Origin: Yamagishiella unicocca
Lineage: Eukaryota > Chlorophyta > Chlorophyceae > Chlamydomonadales > Volvocaceae
Assembly: GCA_003116995.1 (NCBI GenBank)
Contig: BDSL01000013.1
Coordinates: 806,001-870,000, forward strand
DNA length: 64,000 bases
Direction of reading: 5' to 3'
A program made the translations under genes and the position numbers. The first letter of the stretch is position 1, and each line of letters begins with the position of its first letter. The notes beneath the pieces were generated by a model that made no database searches, was not told where the DNA came from, and was given only the letters and a program-made list of their open reading frames with translations. This document shows positions 12,101 through 24,000 of this stretch, in pieces.

Positions 12101-15100
12101 GACTTGGTAACCCCACTAGCCCTGTGGTCTCCGTCTGAAAGGTCAGGGACGGCCTCCTGTTCATGCATGGGCGCCTCTTCTCGCAGCTCAATCGCACTGA
12201 CACGCAGCCGGCATTCAGCCAACGCCCCCGCCTCAATTGTCGTCGCTCTGCCCAACCCTCTGACCGCTGCTCCCCTCAGATGGCGCAAGCTACGAAACCG
12301 TGGTCGGCACCACGCCCGTGCGCGTGCTGTCGTTGCACAAGACCGCCTGGGAGCTGCTGGTGCATCAGTTCCCGCAGCAGGTGCGCAGGGCCGCGGTCTA
12401 GGGAGGGCCGGGATTGGGGACGTCGGGAGGGGCTGAGGGTTGGCACGTGCCCGGGGCGTCAGGGGACGCTGTGGGGCGTATGCGGGGGGTATGGCACGTG
12501 CGCATGGCGAGCCGGTACGGCCAGCCGGCGCGGCGCTGTGAACTCGTCCTGAACGCGCACGGGGCTACCGGTGTCCTCGAATCGCGCCATCACTGCCAGG
12601 TGCCAGCAATGGGAGGCACAAGGCACAAGTGCCGTCTGCCAGACCGGGGACGCGGCCCCGCACAACTGTAAACTGCTGGGCCCGCCTCCATCGTGACTTA
12701 CCGATGCCCCATCCCGCCGCCCACGCGGCGACCTGCCCGTCGCGGCCCACGTACGACACCCTGTGTTGCGGCGACAGGCGAAGCTCGTGATGGAGAACGT
12801 GCAGCGGGCGGCGGAGGCTGCCGTCGAGGACAACCTCAAGTCTGCTGCCGCTCGCAGCCAGCTCACGGAGAGCCAGCTGCACGTGGCACTGTCGCTGGTC
12901 AACGGCACGGGCGGCTTCGCGGACAGCACCGACCCTATGCTGCTGGCGCAAACGCGAGGTGCGCATGTGCGCGGGGGAGCGGGTTGCTGCTCAGCCGCCG
13001 TGCCAGCCCGTGCTGCCTTCCTCCTCAGCAACGGCCTCACCGCCGCCGTCCTGAACGGTTCTGTCCTCCCACTCGCTCCGCGCAGATGCCTTGACCCACA
13101 ACCAAATGGAGATGATCACCCGGCTGGACGACGTCCGTACGGTGGCGTCGGCGCATGTGCGCAAGTGCGACGAGATGAGGACCTTCGAGTTCCTCAACAC
13201 GGTGAGCGGCTTCGCAGAAGGGGCCTGCGCATGCCAACCTGGGCCGGCTGCGCGCCGTGCGGCTGCCGCGAGGCCTGTGTTGACCTGGCCTTCGTTTAAT
13301 GTTCTGCCAGCCCAGTAACGCCCCGTCCCGCCGGCTGTGAGATCCCCTGTTCAATTCCCCTCCCCGCTACGCAGGCGGCACAAGGCGACGTGGAGTCTCT
13401 GCGCACGATGCTCGACCAGGGCATCAGCCCCAACACCGCCGACTACGACGGGCGCACGGGTCTCATGCTGTCGGCGGCAAAGGGCCACGATGTGAGTGGC
13501 GGCGGCTACCCGTTCCCTGCTCTGCTGCTCGACCCCCGCCTGCTTACCACCCCCTGCTTCAACACGTCCATGGTCCATGCGCCTGATGGCTCTAATGAAT
13601 GGGGCCCACTGTCTGGGGCCCACTGTCTGGTAACAGCTACTACGACGTCCATAGCACAAACGCGGCCTCCTGCACGCCGTGCGCCGTGCCGCACCGGCCC
13701 GGTCACGCGAAGAAGTGGCGTAGCTGCATTTCAATTCCGCTACGATTCGCAAAGACGGTGTCGTTTATCAGCTGGTGCGCGCCGTTTGCTCCCTCCACGT
13801 GTGGCCGCTCGCAGGACACTGTGCGGCTCCTGCTGGACAAGGGCGCCAACAAGGACAAAACAGAGTGCGTCGTCGGGGCCGGGCCGCGTCATCACGTGGG
13901 CTCACTCGTGCACCCGTAGACGTTCGCGACAGCTAGATATTTAGTGTCTCCCCAACCTGACGCAGCCAAGGTTGCGTGGCATCAGATTGCCGCATTCAGC
14001 AGGAGACACATTGAGCCGAGTTCTTCCATCACGCACAGGGAGGCCTCCTTTTTCAACGCCTCCTTTCTACTTCTTTCCACGCTTCCTTGCGCCGGCCGCT
14101 CAGTAGCAGATTGCGGCGCAAGGGGCCCGCCTTGCCCTGACGCAACTGCCTTCTGTTCCCCAGACTCAACGGCTTCCGTTCCCCTGCCTTAACGGCTTCT
14201 GTTACCGCCCTGGTGTGTCTCTTGCTCCTCTCCGCTCCGCAGCGCCTTCGGCATCAGCGCGCTGGCCGAGGCCGCCAAGAACGCGCACGACAGCACCATC
14301 GAGCTCATGCTCGGCTACGGAGCGACGTGAGTGCGGGGCGGTTGCAGGGACCACAAAGGAGGGGGGGCGGGTACCGTACGAGAGGGTAAACGACCCCCCA
14401 AGGGTCTGAGCTCTGAGGCCATAGCGCGTGGATGGAAGGTTGCTCGACCGCAGCCTAGCCTTTGGTGTTTCATCGTGCTTTCGGTGTTTCGTCTCCTTCA
14501 GTGTCAGGCGATGTGCCCGATGGTTCTGCCTTTTGGCCTGTAACCCACTGTAGCAGTTACTTCTACGTAGCGGCACCCTCATGGCTGCTTCCATTCCCAT
14601 AAGAGCCCTGCCAAGTGCCGAACATCGCCATACGTCTGCTGATTCCCATCCTATCGTGCCGCACCTACTGCACCACACGACAGGCTGGGCGCTGGTGGGC
14701 TAGCCGTAGCGGCCGAGATGTGCACTGCCGTGTTTGAAGGCGACCTCGTCAAACTGCGCCGCCTCCTCCGCGCCGGCGCTCCGCCCGACGCCTGTGACTA
14801 CGACAAGCGCTCCGCCCTTCACATCGCCGGCGCCGAGGGCAACCTGTCGGCCGTCAAGCTGCTGATCGAGGAGGGCGGCGCCGACCCCAACTTCCAGGAC
14901 CGCTGGGGCAACACCGCGCTGGACGAGGCTCGACGCATGGGCGCAACGCTCGTGATATCGTACCTGGAGGCTCGACAGCAGCGCGACGCAGGTGTTACGG
15001 CCGAGAAGAAGCGGCAGCAGGCAGCGCACGAGTTCATGTCGTGGTGCAACCTGGGGGAGGTTGCCGACCTCCGCGCGGCTGGCGGCTACAGCCACGGAGA

Positions 15101-18100
15101 CGAGGCCGGGTGTGCCTTTTCGGGACTGCTGGTGGCCGCCTGCAAGGGCCACAAGGTGCGCCTGGCGAGGGGAGCCGGATGGGAATGTAGGGCAGGGCGG
15201 CAGGCGTGTGGGTCATAACCCCACACCTGCGCGGAGTTGAGCTTTGTCCCCCCCGAAACAAAGCCAGCGGTTACTACTCACCAAGTGGGTGCCAGCGGGA
15301 CGTGCGGCCCTTGCGCAACCACAGTGAAGGGGACATCGTTACAAATACAAGCTCACAACAGCCATGCGCGCGTGCTGGACAGCGGCACACGGGTCGAGGC
15401 CTTGCCTTTTTGCGGGGTTCGCCTCTCTTCTTACCCCCCACCCACCTCCGCGCGCTGCTCGGGCCTGCAGGACGTGATCGAGGTGCTGCTCGAGGGCATG
15501 CCCTCCGGCATAGCCCAGAACCACGCGCACGTGGCGATGCTGGAGGCCGCCCGCATGGGCCATCCAGACACCGTGACGTCCTTTCGGGTCGCAGGTGTCA
15601 CGCTCCGAGACCAGCACGGCGCGGGGATGCGCTACCTGGCAGCCGACATTCGAAACGCGGCGCAGCAGGGCAACGGCGCAGTCCTGGAGGCGCTGCTGGC
15701 AGCCGGCGTGTCGGGGCGGCGCCATCCGGGCGACGGCAGCTCGCCGCTGCACATGGCGACGGAGCACTCGCACCTGGGGGTGGTGAGTGGGCGTCCCGGG
15801 GTCGGGTCGGGACGGTCCCAGCGCGGCGCGGCTTGCTTCCTGCCACACGGCCTCGCCGCTGCACGCTCGGTGTGGGCGCTTTGCGCGCTGGTGACCCGGT
15901 CGGTGCTCATCACGGGCGGTTGACGGCACATGCAAGCAAGCGCGCACTCATCTAAACGTCATCTGTGGTATCGATCGATCTCCTCTTTAGGTGGTGTCCG
16001 TGAGACGCTTGACGGGTTTTGGTTGGCGGACCACACCTGGGGCCCCCTGGAATGACCCGACCCGCAGGTTCGGCGGCTGGTGGAGCACGGCGGCGCCCAC
16101 GTAGACCTTGCCACCGTGGACGGGTTGGGCAAGACGCCGCTGGAGCTGTCGGCGGCGGTCCTGAAGCACCACCCGCACGACTCGCGGGCCAAGTCGGTGC
16201 ACGAGTACCTGGCATGGGTTACGCCCCTGGCGGCGGGTGGCGCTACGACGCAGCAGTTGGAGGCGGCGGCGGTGGAGCGCTGGGGATCCATCGGACAGCC
16301 ACACGGCGGCCATGACATGGACGGCGCGGTGCACATGAGTGAGTGGGTGGCGAGGAGGCCCGTGTAGGGGAGGAGAGGGCGGGTGGGTGGGTCGGGAGGA
16401 AAATCCATGTACGATAAAGCTGGTGAAAATACCGTTTGTTACATGCGTTTGGAGGTGCATGCTGAACATGCTGTAGAACTTGGTTGCGGAAACGAAAACT
16501 GGAGGTCGAATGTCGACCCTCGGCGGCTATGCCTGCGCCGCCTGCGCCGCCTATACGAAGGGAAACAAGGACACCCCGCGGTGTAGGGAAATGGTATGAA
16601 AGACCGTTTTTCATGGTAAAAAACTTGGTGAGGTGGCTGGACATGGAACAGCAAAACGTGTGACGCCCCGACCCGCCCGAATACAGACCGGAACCTTGTG
16701 GATGAAAAAGAAGTTAAATGCCGGACAGGGCCAGCCAGCATCCGTGGTATGATGCCGAAGTTGCGCCGCGGCGCCATCGGGGATCGGAGGACGCGAGAGC
16801 CCAGACGAACACCCGTATGCCCGCAGACAGGAACGCAATGGACAGGCAATTCACTAGCAGAAAGTCCCAAACAGGATCAAATGCGGCCCCAGACCGGCTC
16901 CGTGTGCGCAGACGGCGTGACAGCTGCCTCATGTGTGCTGCCTCGTTCCTCCCTCTTCACCCCCCGCTTTTGCAGTCCCACCTCCCGGGGGCCTTATGAG
17001 CCCCATGGCCGCCATCAAGGGCCCTATGGTCGACATCAAGAGCCCCATGGCCGACATCAAGAGCCCTATGGTCGACATCAAGAGCCCTATGGGCGGAATG
17101 ATGAGCCCGACATCGGGTGAGCGACTGCTGCTCTCACAGGGCTCCAACACTTCGAGGGACTCCATCATGTCCAGGAGCAACAGCATCGTGCAGCCCACCG
17201 GTACGGCCGTCCGTGCGCGCCCCTGAAGCACCCCATCGTTGTGTGTATGGTATGGGGATTTCCCGCGCCTCGCCCCGCACTAGCCGCAACCCCGGCCTGC
17301 AAATGGGCGAGCAGACATGGCGGTCGCCACCCTGATGTACCATGACGTGGCGGTCGCCACCCTGACGTACCACGACGTGGCGGTCGCCACCCTGACGTAC
17401 CACGTACCACCCTGACGTACCACGTACCACTCTGACGTACCATGACGTGGCGGTCGCCACCCTGACATACTGTCCGCCCCTAGTGGCGGTCGCCACCCTG
17501 ACGTACCACGTACCACCCTGACGTACCACGTACCACTCTGACGTATACCATGACGTGGCGGTCGCCACCCTGACATACTGTCCGCCCCTAACAGATGCCG
17601 CCGCCGCATGAGGCGGTTGCCGCTCGCGTGGTTGCCTCAGCTGCCGAATACCGAATACCGTCCGTTCGGTCCCCGGTTCGACCCCCGCAGGCGCCAGCCG
17701 GTCAACCGCGACACCGCCGCACCTCGGGACCGTCCAGGAGGAGATGATGCTGGCACGCAAGGACAGCGCCTTGCTCAAAGCCGCCCCCCTGAGGGCGGTC
17801 AGCAACATCAGCGGTGTCCAGGGCATGATGCCCTCGGGGGCCGCTGTGGCGGAGGAGGTGTGGGAGAACCTGCCAGGCACGCCAGGCGGCTCATCACGCG
17901 GCGGCACCCGGGCAGCTCACGCGCTGAAGCAGTTCGAGACCACCGTCAACGCGGTCGATGCGGCCATGTTCCTCAACGCCACAGCGATGCACTCCGCCGC
18001 CCTGCTCAATGAACCGCCAGGTTCAGCCGCCGCGGCCGCAGCAGGGTCGTCTGCAGGATGCCTGAGCCCTATCGCCCGCAGCGGCACGGGCATCGGCAGT

Positions 18101-18733
18101 CCCATGCCTGGTGGCTCCGCAGCTGCTGCTGGCTCCGGCCTCGGTAGCCCCTGCCTAATCCTGCCTCCGAACGCTGGTCGCCTGCTGAGTTCGCCGGCGT
18201 CGCCGAGCGTGGCGCGCTCTTACAGCAACCTCGGAGCGGCTGCGCGCCTCTTTGGTCCCGGAGCAGCTGCGCCTGCGGGAGGCGCCGCGGATGGCGGCGG
18301 CACGCCAAGGGGGGGCTACGACTTCGTCGGGACTGGTTCAGGCGGGTCCGTGGGCGGCAGCCGGGCGCTCAATTCACCCGGTGGCGCAAACACGCCGTCA
18401 AGATCCTGGCGACCGGCCATCGTGCAGAGCGTTGCGGAGGACGAGATCGAAGAGTACATGGGCGGCCTGGGAGGCGTAGCTCAGGAGGGCGGGGTGGAGG
18501 GAGGCGACCGGGCCGGGCCGGGTTCGGTGACGGGGATGCGGGCGGGACTGTCCAGCGGGCAGCATTCACCAGCCAGCCGCGGCCGCATGGGCAGCAGGGG
18601 CGGTTTCGGAGGCACGCTGGCCGGTGGGAGCCGCGCCAGCGCGGTATCCTCGCCCGCCACCCTGAACACTGCGGAACTGGAGGGAGCCACCGACACGGAG
18701 CTGCTGTCCCCTCAGAGGGCGCAGCAGCAGTAG
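6112..18733 (+). CDS. Plant-Shaker-like six-TM channel with cNMP-binding-like fold and ankyrin repeats (paralogue 2)
   Basis: Exons: 6112-6132 (tentative start), 6308-6589, 7170-7366, 7802-7906, 8395-8535, 8811-8937, 9136-9248, 9761-9977, 10177-10227, 10491-10577, 10813-11284, 11796-11933, 12280-12380, 12778-12958, 13086-13201, 13375-13491, 13815-13864, 14243-14326, 14684-15155, 15471-15782, 16068-16338, 16976-17200, 17691-18733; about 1640 aa, every junction GT-AG and in phase. S1 is near residues 168-190, S2 202-228, S3 250-290, S4 292-328, S5 329-345, pore 367-390, S6 402-418, then a C-linker and a split cNBD-like fold (448-684). Ankyrin repeats span about 784-1170, followed by SPMxDIK repeats and a disordered tail. 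Order and spacing match plant AKT/SKOR channels (S6 reads LLFNLFLAAYIIG), but the filter is T379-AMGDAK instead of TVGYGD. It probably acts in a membrane as a cation channel; selectivity and gating are unknown. Confidence 0.9.
9909..9929 (+). other. Non-canonical pore selectivity filter (TAMGDAK)
   Basis: These seven codons occupy the position of the K+ signature. Aligning without gaps from SLYFSVTVFT to the conserved LxP after the filter places TAMGDAK opposite TTVGYGD of plant Shaker channels. Only the first glycine is kept; Tyr becomes Asp, the second Gly becomes Ala and Asp becomes Lys. K+-selective conduction is therefore doubtful. The flanking pore helix and S6 look intact. Confidence 0.85.
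9992..10024 (+). repeat. Short interstitial telomere-like run
   Basis: TTTTTAGGGTTTAG, GGGGGTTTAGGGTTTAGG occur just inside the intron after the pore exon. The units match the algal telomere repeats TTTTAGGG/TTTAGGG. The run is short and lies within an active-looking gene. Confidence 0.6.
10329..10434. repeat. Imperfect ~30-bp intronic tandem repeat
   Basis: About three imperfect copies of a unit around CCGTGGCCGTGTCCTAATCC fill the intron between the S6 and C-linker exons of paralogue 2. Confidence 0.7.
11610..11652. repeat. 14-bp tandem repeat, three copies
   Basis: TGTTTCCTTGCCCG is repeated three times in the intron that interrupts the cNBD-like fold of paralogue 2. Confidence 0.85.
14488..14562 (+). 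repeat. Dispersed repeat family B, copy 2
   Basis: The stretch from CAGTGTCAGGCGATGTGCCC to CCCACTGTAGCAGTTAC also occurs at about 45127-45200 (+), 3975-4040 (reverse) and partly 31795-31830 (+). This copy is inside an intron between ankyrin exons of paralogue 2. No coding capacity or terminal inverted repeat is obvious. Confidence 0.75.
17001..17110 (+). repeat. In-frame SPMxDIK octad-type repeats
   Basis: Within exon 16976-17200 of paralogue 2 the protein repeats MSPMAAIKG, PMVDIKS, PMADIKS, PMVDIKS, PMGGMMSP with matching DNA repeats of about 24 bp. The units keep frame. Their Ser-Pro steps could be phosphorylation sites, but that is inference. Confidence 0.85.
17316..17590. repeat. Intronic minisatellite with two alternating units
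   Basis: A unit containing GTGGCGGTCGCCACCCTGAC alternates with a shorter CACGTACCACCCTGACGTAC unit across 275 bp. It fills most of the last intron of paralogue 2 (17201-17690). Long apparent ORFs on the minus strand here come from the repeat. Confidence 0.9.
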
Positions 18734-21042
18734 CTGTCGCACAGAGAAAGCAGCATCAGCTGCAGCTGCCGTACAGAGGACGCAGCATCAGCTGCAGCTG
18801 CCGTACAGAGGAAGCAGGTGCAGTTGCAGCTGCCGCAGCGGCGCGGGGCTGTTTAGCGCGGTGGGAAGGGATGTGGAGTGGCGTTTCTGGGTCAGGGGTC
18901 GCAGCTGCCGATGTGGTGGAGATGTGGTGCGAGGTGGCGGCGACACGGCTATCCCCTTGGGGGGATGCAAGGCTGGGGACGGCGCTGGTCAGGAACAGGG
19001 CAGGGCAGGCAAAGCTGCGGTTGAGCATGGGGGAGCCCTGCGGAAGGGCGGAGGCGTCCGTTGATGACCAGCACACGGCGCGACATGGGGTGGGAGGATT
19101 AAGGTCTTCCGCCTTCGACGTCATCCCGGCCGCGGATGCGCCAGGAGCGGTGCCGCGTGAGCGACCCGGCGCGAACTTCAAATGGGAGTCGTGCGGCGAT
19201 CTGAAGACGAGAAAGCATTGCTATCGCTCGCTGCCTTGACCCGCAGCGGGTGTCCAAAGGTTATAATTTTGACCGACGGTCGGTTGCTGACTAGCCCTTC
19301 TCTTGCGGTATTCATCTTCGCGCGCGGCTTTGGTGGAATGGAAGGGGACATGCTCTGCTGCCACCCAGCGTACATGCTCTGCTGCCACACAGTCCAAGAC
19401 CAGGCTGCGCGCCTGCACTAGTTGCTGTTGCGTTTGGGGCCATTAACTGCTGGAACATGTAGTCTGTGGCGATGGGTTGCCCCAATTTATGACACCTGTT
19501 TACCCTAACGTGTTTCCTCTCCAACAACCCAAGCTGGGGATGCCCTGCCGGTTCGCCCGCGCCGCTGCTTATGCTCGCTCGGATACTCGCTCAGTTCATT
19601 ACTATTTACTGCTACTTATTGTTTGTCCCATATTTTGAAGGTGCCATGATGGCTTGAGTTTAAGACCCAAGCAAGTAGAATTATTTTCAACGTTGCGCGG
19701 GTGACATTGATGAATTTGTGTTCAGTATTGCCGGGGTATTATTGGCTGGGCGGGCCGTGTCGGCTACGGTTGACTTTTACTGTGGCTTCACAGGCCTTGC
19801 TTCGTCGTTCACCAGTGCCCACAGACAGCACACCGCTGCATTTGCGCTCAGGGTCACACGCGAACCTGTCTTCGTTGCCTATTTATGAGGATATTATCAA
19901 GATACTGCCAGGTACCGGATTATTATTGTGTGGGAGGTCGACAAGACGGGTGGGTTTCGCGTCACGTCCACCAGTGGGCAGTTCTGATGCGCCCTTGTCG
20001 CCTCCTTTTTGGTCAATACTTGCGACATATAGCGGTGGATGCCGGTGTGATATCAGCACCGCGCGGCGTTTGGACAGGTTTGGACGCACCAGGCCGATTG
20101 GCGCCTGGTTTTAAGTACCGTACGCGGCTGTTAAGGGCGGCCGTCTGGTGAGGCCACACAACCTCAACAACTTGGCCCCCCTCATATTATATAATACGAA
20201 ATTTGCGACGCTGACGACGGGTTGCACGTACGATTTAAGGTACGGCACGTGAAGCTGTAAGCACGACGAAAGGTACTGGAATATGTTACATCAAAAGTAC
20301 GGAGTTGCATAACAGCTGCCACCGCCGCATGCCGGCACACGCGGGACCTACAACCACCTACAGCCACGGACATCTCGCGACCCGGCAGGAGCCTGGAAGC
20401 AAGAGGGACGTCCATCGCGCCAACCAGATCGTGCAACGCGAGTCCATGGCATACGGCGCGCCATCACCGAGTGGGCTAGGAGCCGCCAGCCGCGCGCTGC
20501 TGCTGCCAACAGCCGCCAGCCGCCTCGTGCGGCCCGCCACCCCCTTCGCCCCTCCCACTCACAGACGCGAAAACCACAGCTCTGCAAGCTCCGCCCCTTC
20601 AGAGCAGTGGCCTCCAGTTCGTGGTTCCGAGCGGCGACACCGGCGGTTCCTGTTCCTGTCTCCGTCCCCTTACTGTTCCAGTAGCAAGACTCCTCGCTCT
20701 GTTCTGCACCTTTGCTCCCCGGCACGGGGGCACCGCAGCCGGCACGGGGGCAGCGCAGCCGGCACTCCAGGGGGGTCACCCCCCTCGCGCCCTGGCTCAC
20801 ACCCCGGTGTGGTGCGTGGTCTCACGTTCCGGTCGGGGTCACCCACCCGGCCACAGCGGAGCGGAGGGCGGGAGCGCACACCCGGCGGCGGGCGCTGCGG
20901 CTGCGAGCTCCCGGCAGCATTGAGGGGCCCCCTCGAGCGATGTCTCCGGCCCCTCCAAGCGGTGTCTCCGGCCCCTCCAAGCGGTGTCTCCGGGCCCTTC
21001 AAGCGATGTCTCCGGCCCCTCCAAGCGGTGTCTCCGGGCCCT
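18734..21042. other. Convergent intergenic region between channel paralogue 2 and the Deg protease
   Basis: Both flanking genes end into this interval, so it holds two 3' untranslated regions. It contains two 32-bp copies at 18749-18812, a 22-bp array at 20938-21047, and a lower-GC part at about 19430-20350 with nothing recognisable. On the minus strand a TGTAA motif (plus TTACA at 20286-20290) could serve the protease. No gene is supported. Confidence 0.55.
18749..18812. repeat. 32-bp direct repeat, two copies
   Basis: Two nearly perfect 32-bp units starting [AC]GCAGCATCAGCTGCAGCTG follow directly after the stop codon of channel paralogue 2, in its presumed 3' UTR. Confidence 0.9.
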
Positions 21043-21047
21043 TCAAG
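20938..21047. repeat. 22-bp array overlapping the stop codon of the Deg protease gene
   Basis: Five 22-bp units read CG[AG]TGTCTCCGG[GC]CC[CT]TCCAAG on the plus strand. On the minus strand the last unit merges with the final codons and TGA of the protease (21043-21045). The array thus begins at the end of the coding sequence and continues into the 3' UTR. Confidence 0.9.
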
Positions 21048-24000
21048 CGATGTCCGCCGACACACTCGACGGCACCCGGTAGCGCTCCATGATGCGGCGG
21101 TTGGCGTCCACGGCGAGAGACCTGCGGGGCCGGGGGAGACGGTGTGGTGAACCGGGGAAACGACCAGAGGAATGGTGAACCGGGGAAACGACCCCAGGAG
21201 AAGCGTGTATACAACCCAACCGCGTATAAACACCAACCGGGCAACGTCGTGGGGTTGGGTGGCGTGTGCAGCGAGAATGCGTGAGCTGCAGTGGAAGGGA
21301 CATGCCGCAACACTCCGCAGTCCGCAGGATCAGTTGAACGGGTTGCCGGATTGGCGCGCGTCGGTCCCTGGTGAGTAATCGGCTGCGGCGGCAGCGGGGG
21401 TTACGTGCCAACACGAAACCCGACAGGTGCACCCAAAACATCACTGCCGGTGCCCCAGCCGGGCACGGCCGCCCCACCCCTGCCAAACACACCCCTCCTG
21501 CCAACGCCCGCGGCGACGGGATCCGCAGCACACACCCAAAACCCCCCCCCCACGACCCAGCTCTCCAGCATGCATCACAAAACGTCTGTCCTGAACGGTT
21601 TTTTCTGGCATCCACGGGTCTTCCCCGACCCCCCCCCCCCACGGTTTTTTCCGCGTACACGGGTTTCCCTCTTCCCCCACACACACCCCGCGCCCCAGCC
21701 ATCCGTCCCCCTGCTGCGCGCGTCGTCCTCGGCACCACCCTGCCGCTCGTCCCGCGTCCCGCCGTACCTGTCCACCACCATGATGCGCTCGTCCTCCAGC
21801 TCAAACCGCACGAACTGCTCTGCGGCGCCCTCCACCAGCTCCTTGAGGTGCGCCAGGTTGAGCACCTCGGTGCCGCACACCCGCAGCACCTGCAGCGTCT
21901 GGAACTGCTGGTAGCCGGTGTTCACGTCGTCCACCAGAACCTGCGGACAACCAACAGCGCGCGCGGGGTGGGGGTGAGAGGAAACCCGCGCGGGGAAGGG
22001 GGGAGGGGAACGGGTGGAGAGGAGGGTCGAGAGGGGCCATCAGTGCACTTGGCGGGATGGATAGGGACCTGCCAGGGCGGCAGGCGGGTGGCCTCTCGGG
22101 TGCGGAGGGGGCAGGCGGGTGCCCTCTCGGATGCGGAGGAGAAAAGAGGAAACACAAAACACATCAGGACGCCCGTCGACGCTGCCTGTTGTCGAGCGCA
22201 AGTCGAGTCGCGCTGAACAAACGGTCCCCATGGCCCACCTGGCTCAGCACGACGATCTGCTGGCGCGGCTTCTGCATCATGCCGTGCATGGCCTTATCGT
22301 ACAACCGCCGCGGCGCCGTGTTCATCCAGTCCTCGCCGTACTCGTGCAGGTAGGGCTGCGTGAGCGGCACGAACACCAGCCCCGCGAACATGAAGTACGA
22401 CGGGAGGCGGTCGTAGCAGTGCACGGGCACCAGCAGGTCGTTGGGGGTAACCGCCAGGTCGTACGTCAGCACCTGCCCCTCTCGGAGCACCTGTGCGGGT
22501 TTGCGGCAGCGGCCGGCGGCACAGTAAATGTGGATATGTGGTGGTGGGGGGTACAGGGGAAGGATCCCGCTGAGGCTGCGGGTCTCTCCGTACCAGTGAA
22601 ACACACAGCCCCGGAGCACACGCAGCTGCATCCAAGTCCCCAACCCGCCTCACGCCTCACGCCTCACGCAATTTTCCTTTCTGCAGCCCCAAGAAACCAG
22701 CTCCACAGGTTTGCCGGTCGTCCGTCCCAATGCTCCAGCATGCACCCACATCCTCGCCGTCCGCCGACCATGCGCCCCATATCCTGTCTTTCTCGTGTCA
22801 ACCGTTTTCACGCCCCCGCCCCCGCACCTGCAGCTTCGCAGTGGCGCCGGTGGGCTTCAACGTGATGAGGTAAGAGAAGTAGATACGCTCGCGTTGTCGC
22901 AGGTGTACGGTGCCGTCTGCGAGGGTGGCGGGCGCGCGAGGGATGGCGGGCGGCAGGAGGGAAGCTGAGTCAGCAGCGGGTGGGCGGCACGAGCAGCAGG
23001 AGCCGGCTCTGAAGCTCCAGGCTGCGGACCGCGGGGAGCGCCAAGGCGGGCGGGTTGCCCACCCGCCCCCGCCCCCGCCCCCGCCCCCGCCCCCGCCCCC
23101 GCCCCCGCCCCCGCCCCCGCCCCCGCCCCCGCCCCCGCCCCCGCCCCCGCCCCCGCCCCCGCCCCCGCCCCCGCCGCTGCACCTAGCCAGGGCAAGGGGA
23201 CACCGCATGCGACCGCCCTGCCGTCAGGGGTGGTCATTCGGCACCAGCCAACCCGACATCGTGACCGCTCTGCACGCGCAGGGACAGCTGCTTTTCCTCC
23301 CACCCCGGAGCAGCTACTGCAGCTGCCTAGGGGCTTATGGGCGCCCAACGTCCAACGCCCAGCGAACAACGTCCAACGCCCAGCGAACAACGTCCAACGC
23401 CCAGCGAACAACGTCCAACGTTCAACGTTCAACGCCCAACGCAGCCGCAACGGCACGCAGCGCCATGCGGCGCCCCTCAGCGCCCCTACCGTTCGCTATC
23501 TTGACGCCGTCGAACTCCAGCAGCACGTCACCGGGCTTGAGAACCTGCAGTCGGTGGCGCGGGGAGGAGGGTGAGCTGGCGACCGCTATGAAACAAGGCG
23601 TCGTGCGGTGGTGCATCAGGCGGTGGCGCATCAGGCGGGGGAGCTGAAAGGCGGGGCGGAGCTCCGCCGGACTGATCCCTGCCGCGGCATTCGAGGGCCC
23701 CCCCACCCCCCACCGCACGCAGCCCACCCCGCACACACCCACACCCACACACGCACCCCTCCGCACACACACCCGCAGGGACCCACCTTGGCCGCGTTGG
23801 AAGTCTTCTGGATGGTGTTGACTAGCACGCCGGTCATCCCCTCGCTCATGCCTAGTGCCGCTCTGAGGTGCGGGTTCTCCAGGTTCTGACACAGCACCCC
23901 GAGGCTGCAGTAGCCCTGCAGGCCAGGGAGGGGGAGGGGGGAGGGTGGCGCAAACACCCGGTTACCCGACGTGGGCAGTGCAGCTGGCGTATAGTCTTCG

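Noticed and set aside
17134..17907. 257-codon minus-strand ORF
   Set aside because: It overlaps verified exons of channel paralogue 2 and derives mainly from the 17316-17590 minisatellite.
22910..23647. Plus-strand poly-proline and minus-strand Gly-Ala ORFs
   Set aside because: They are translations of the (CCCCCG)n array inside a protease intron.
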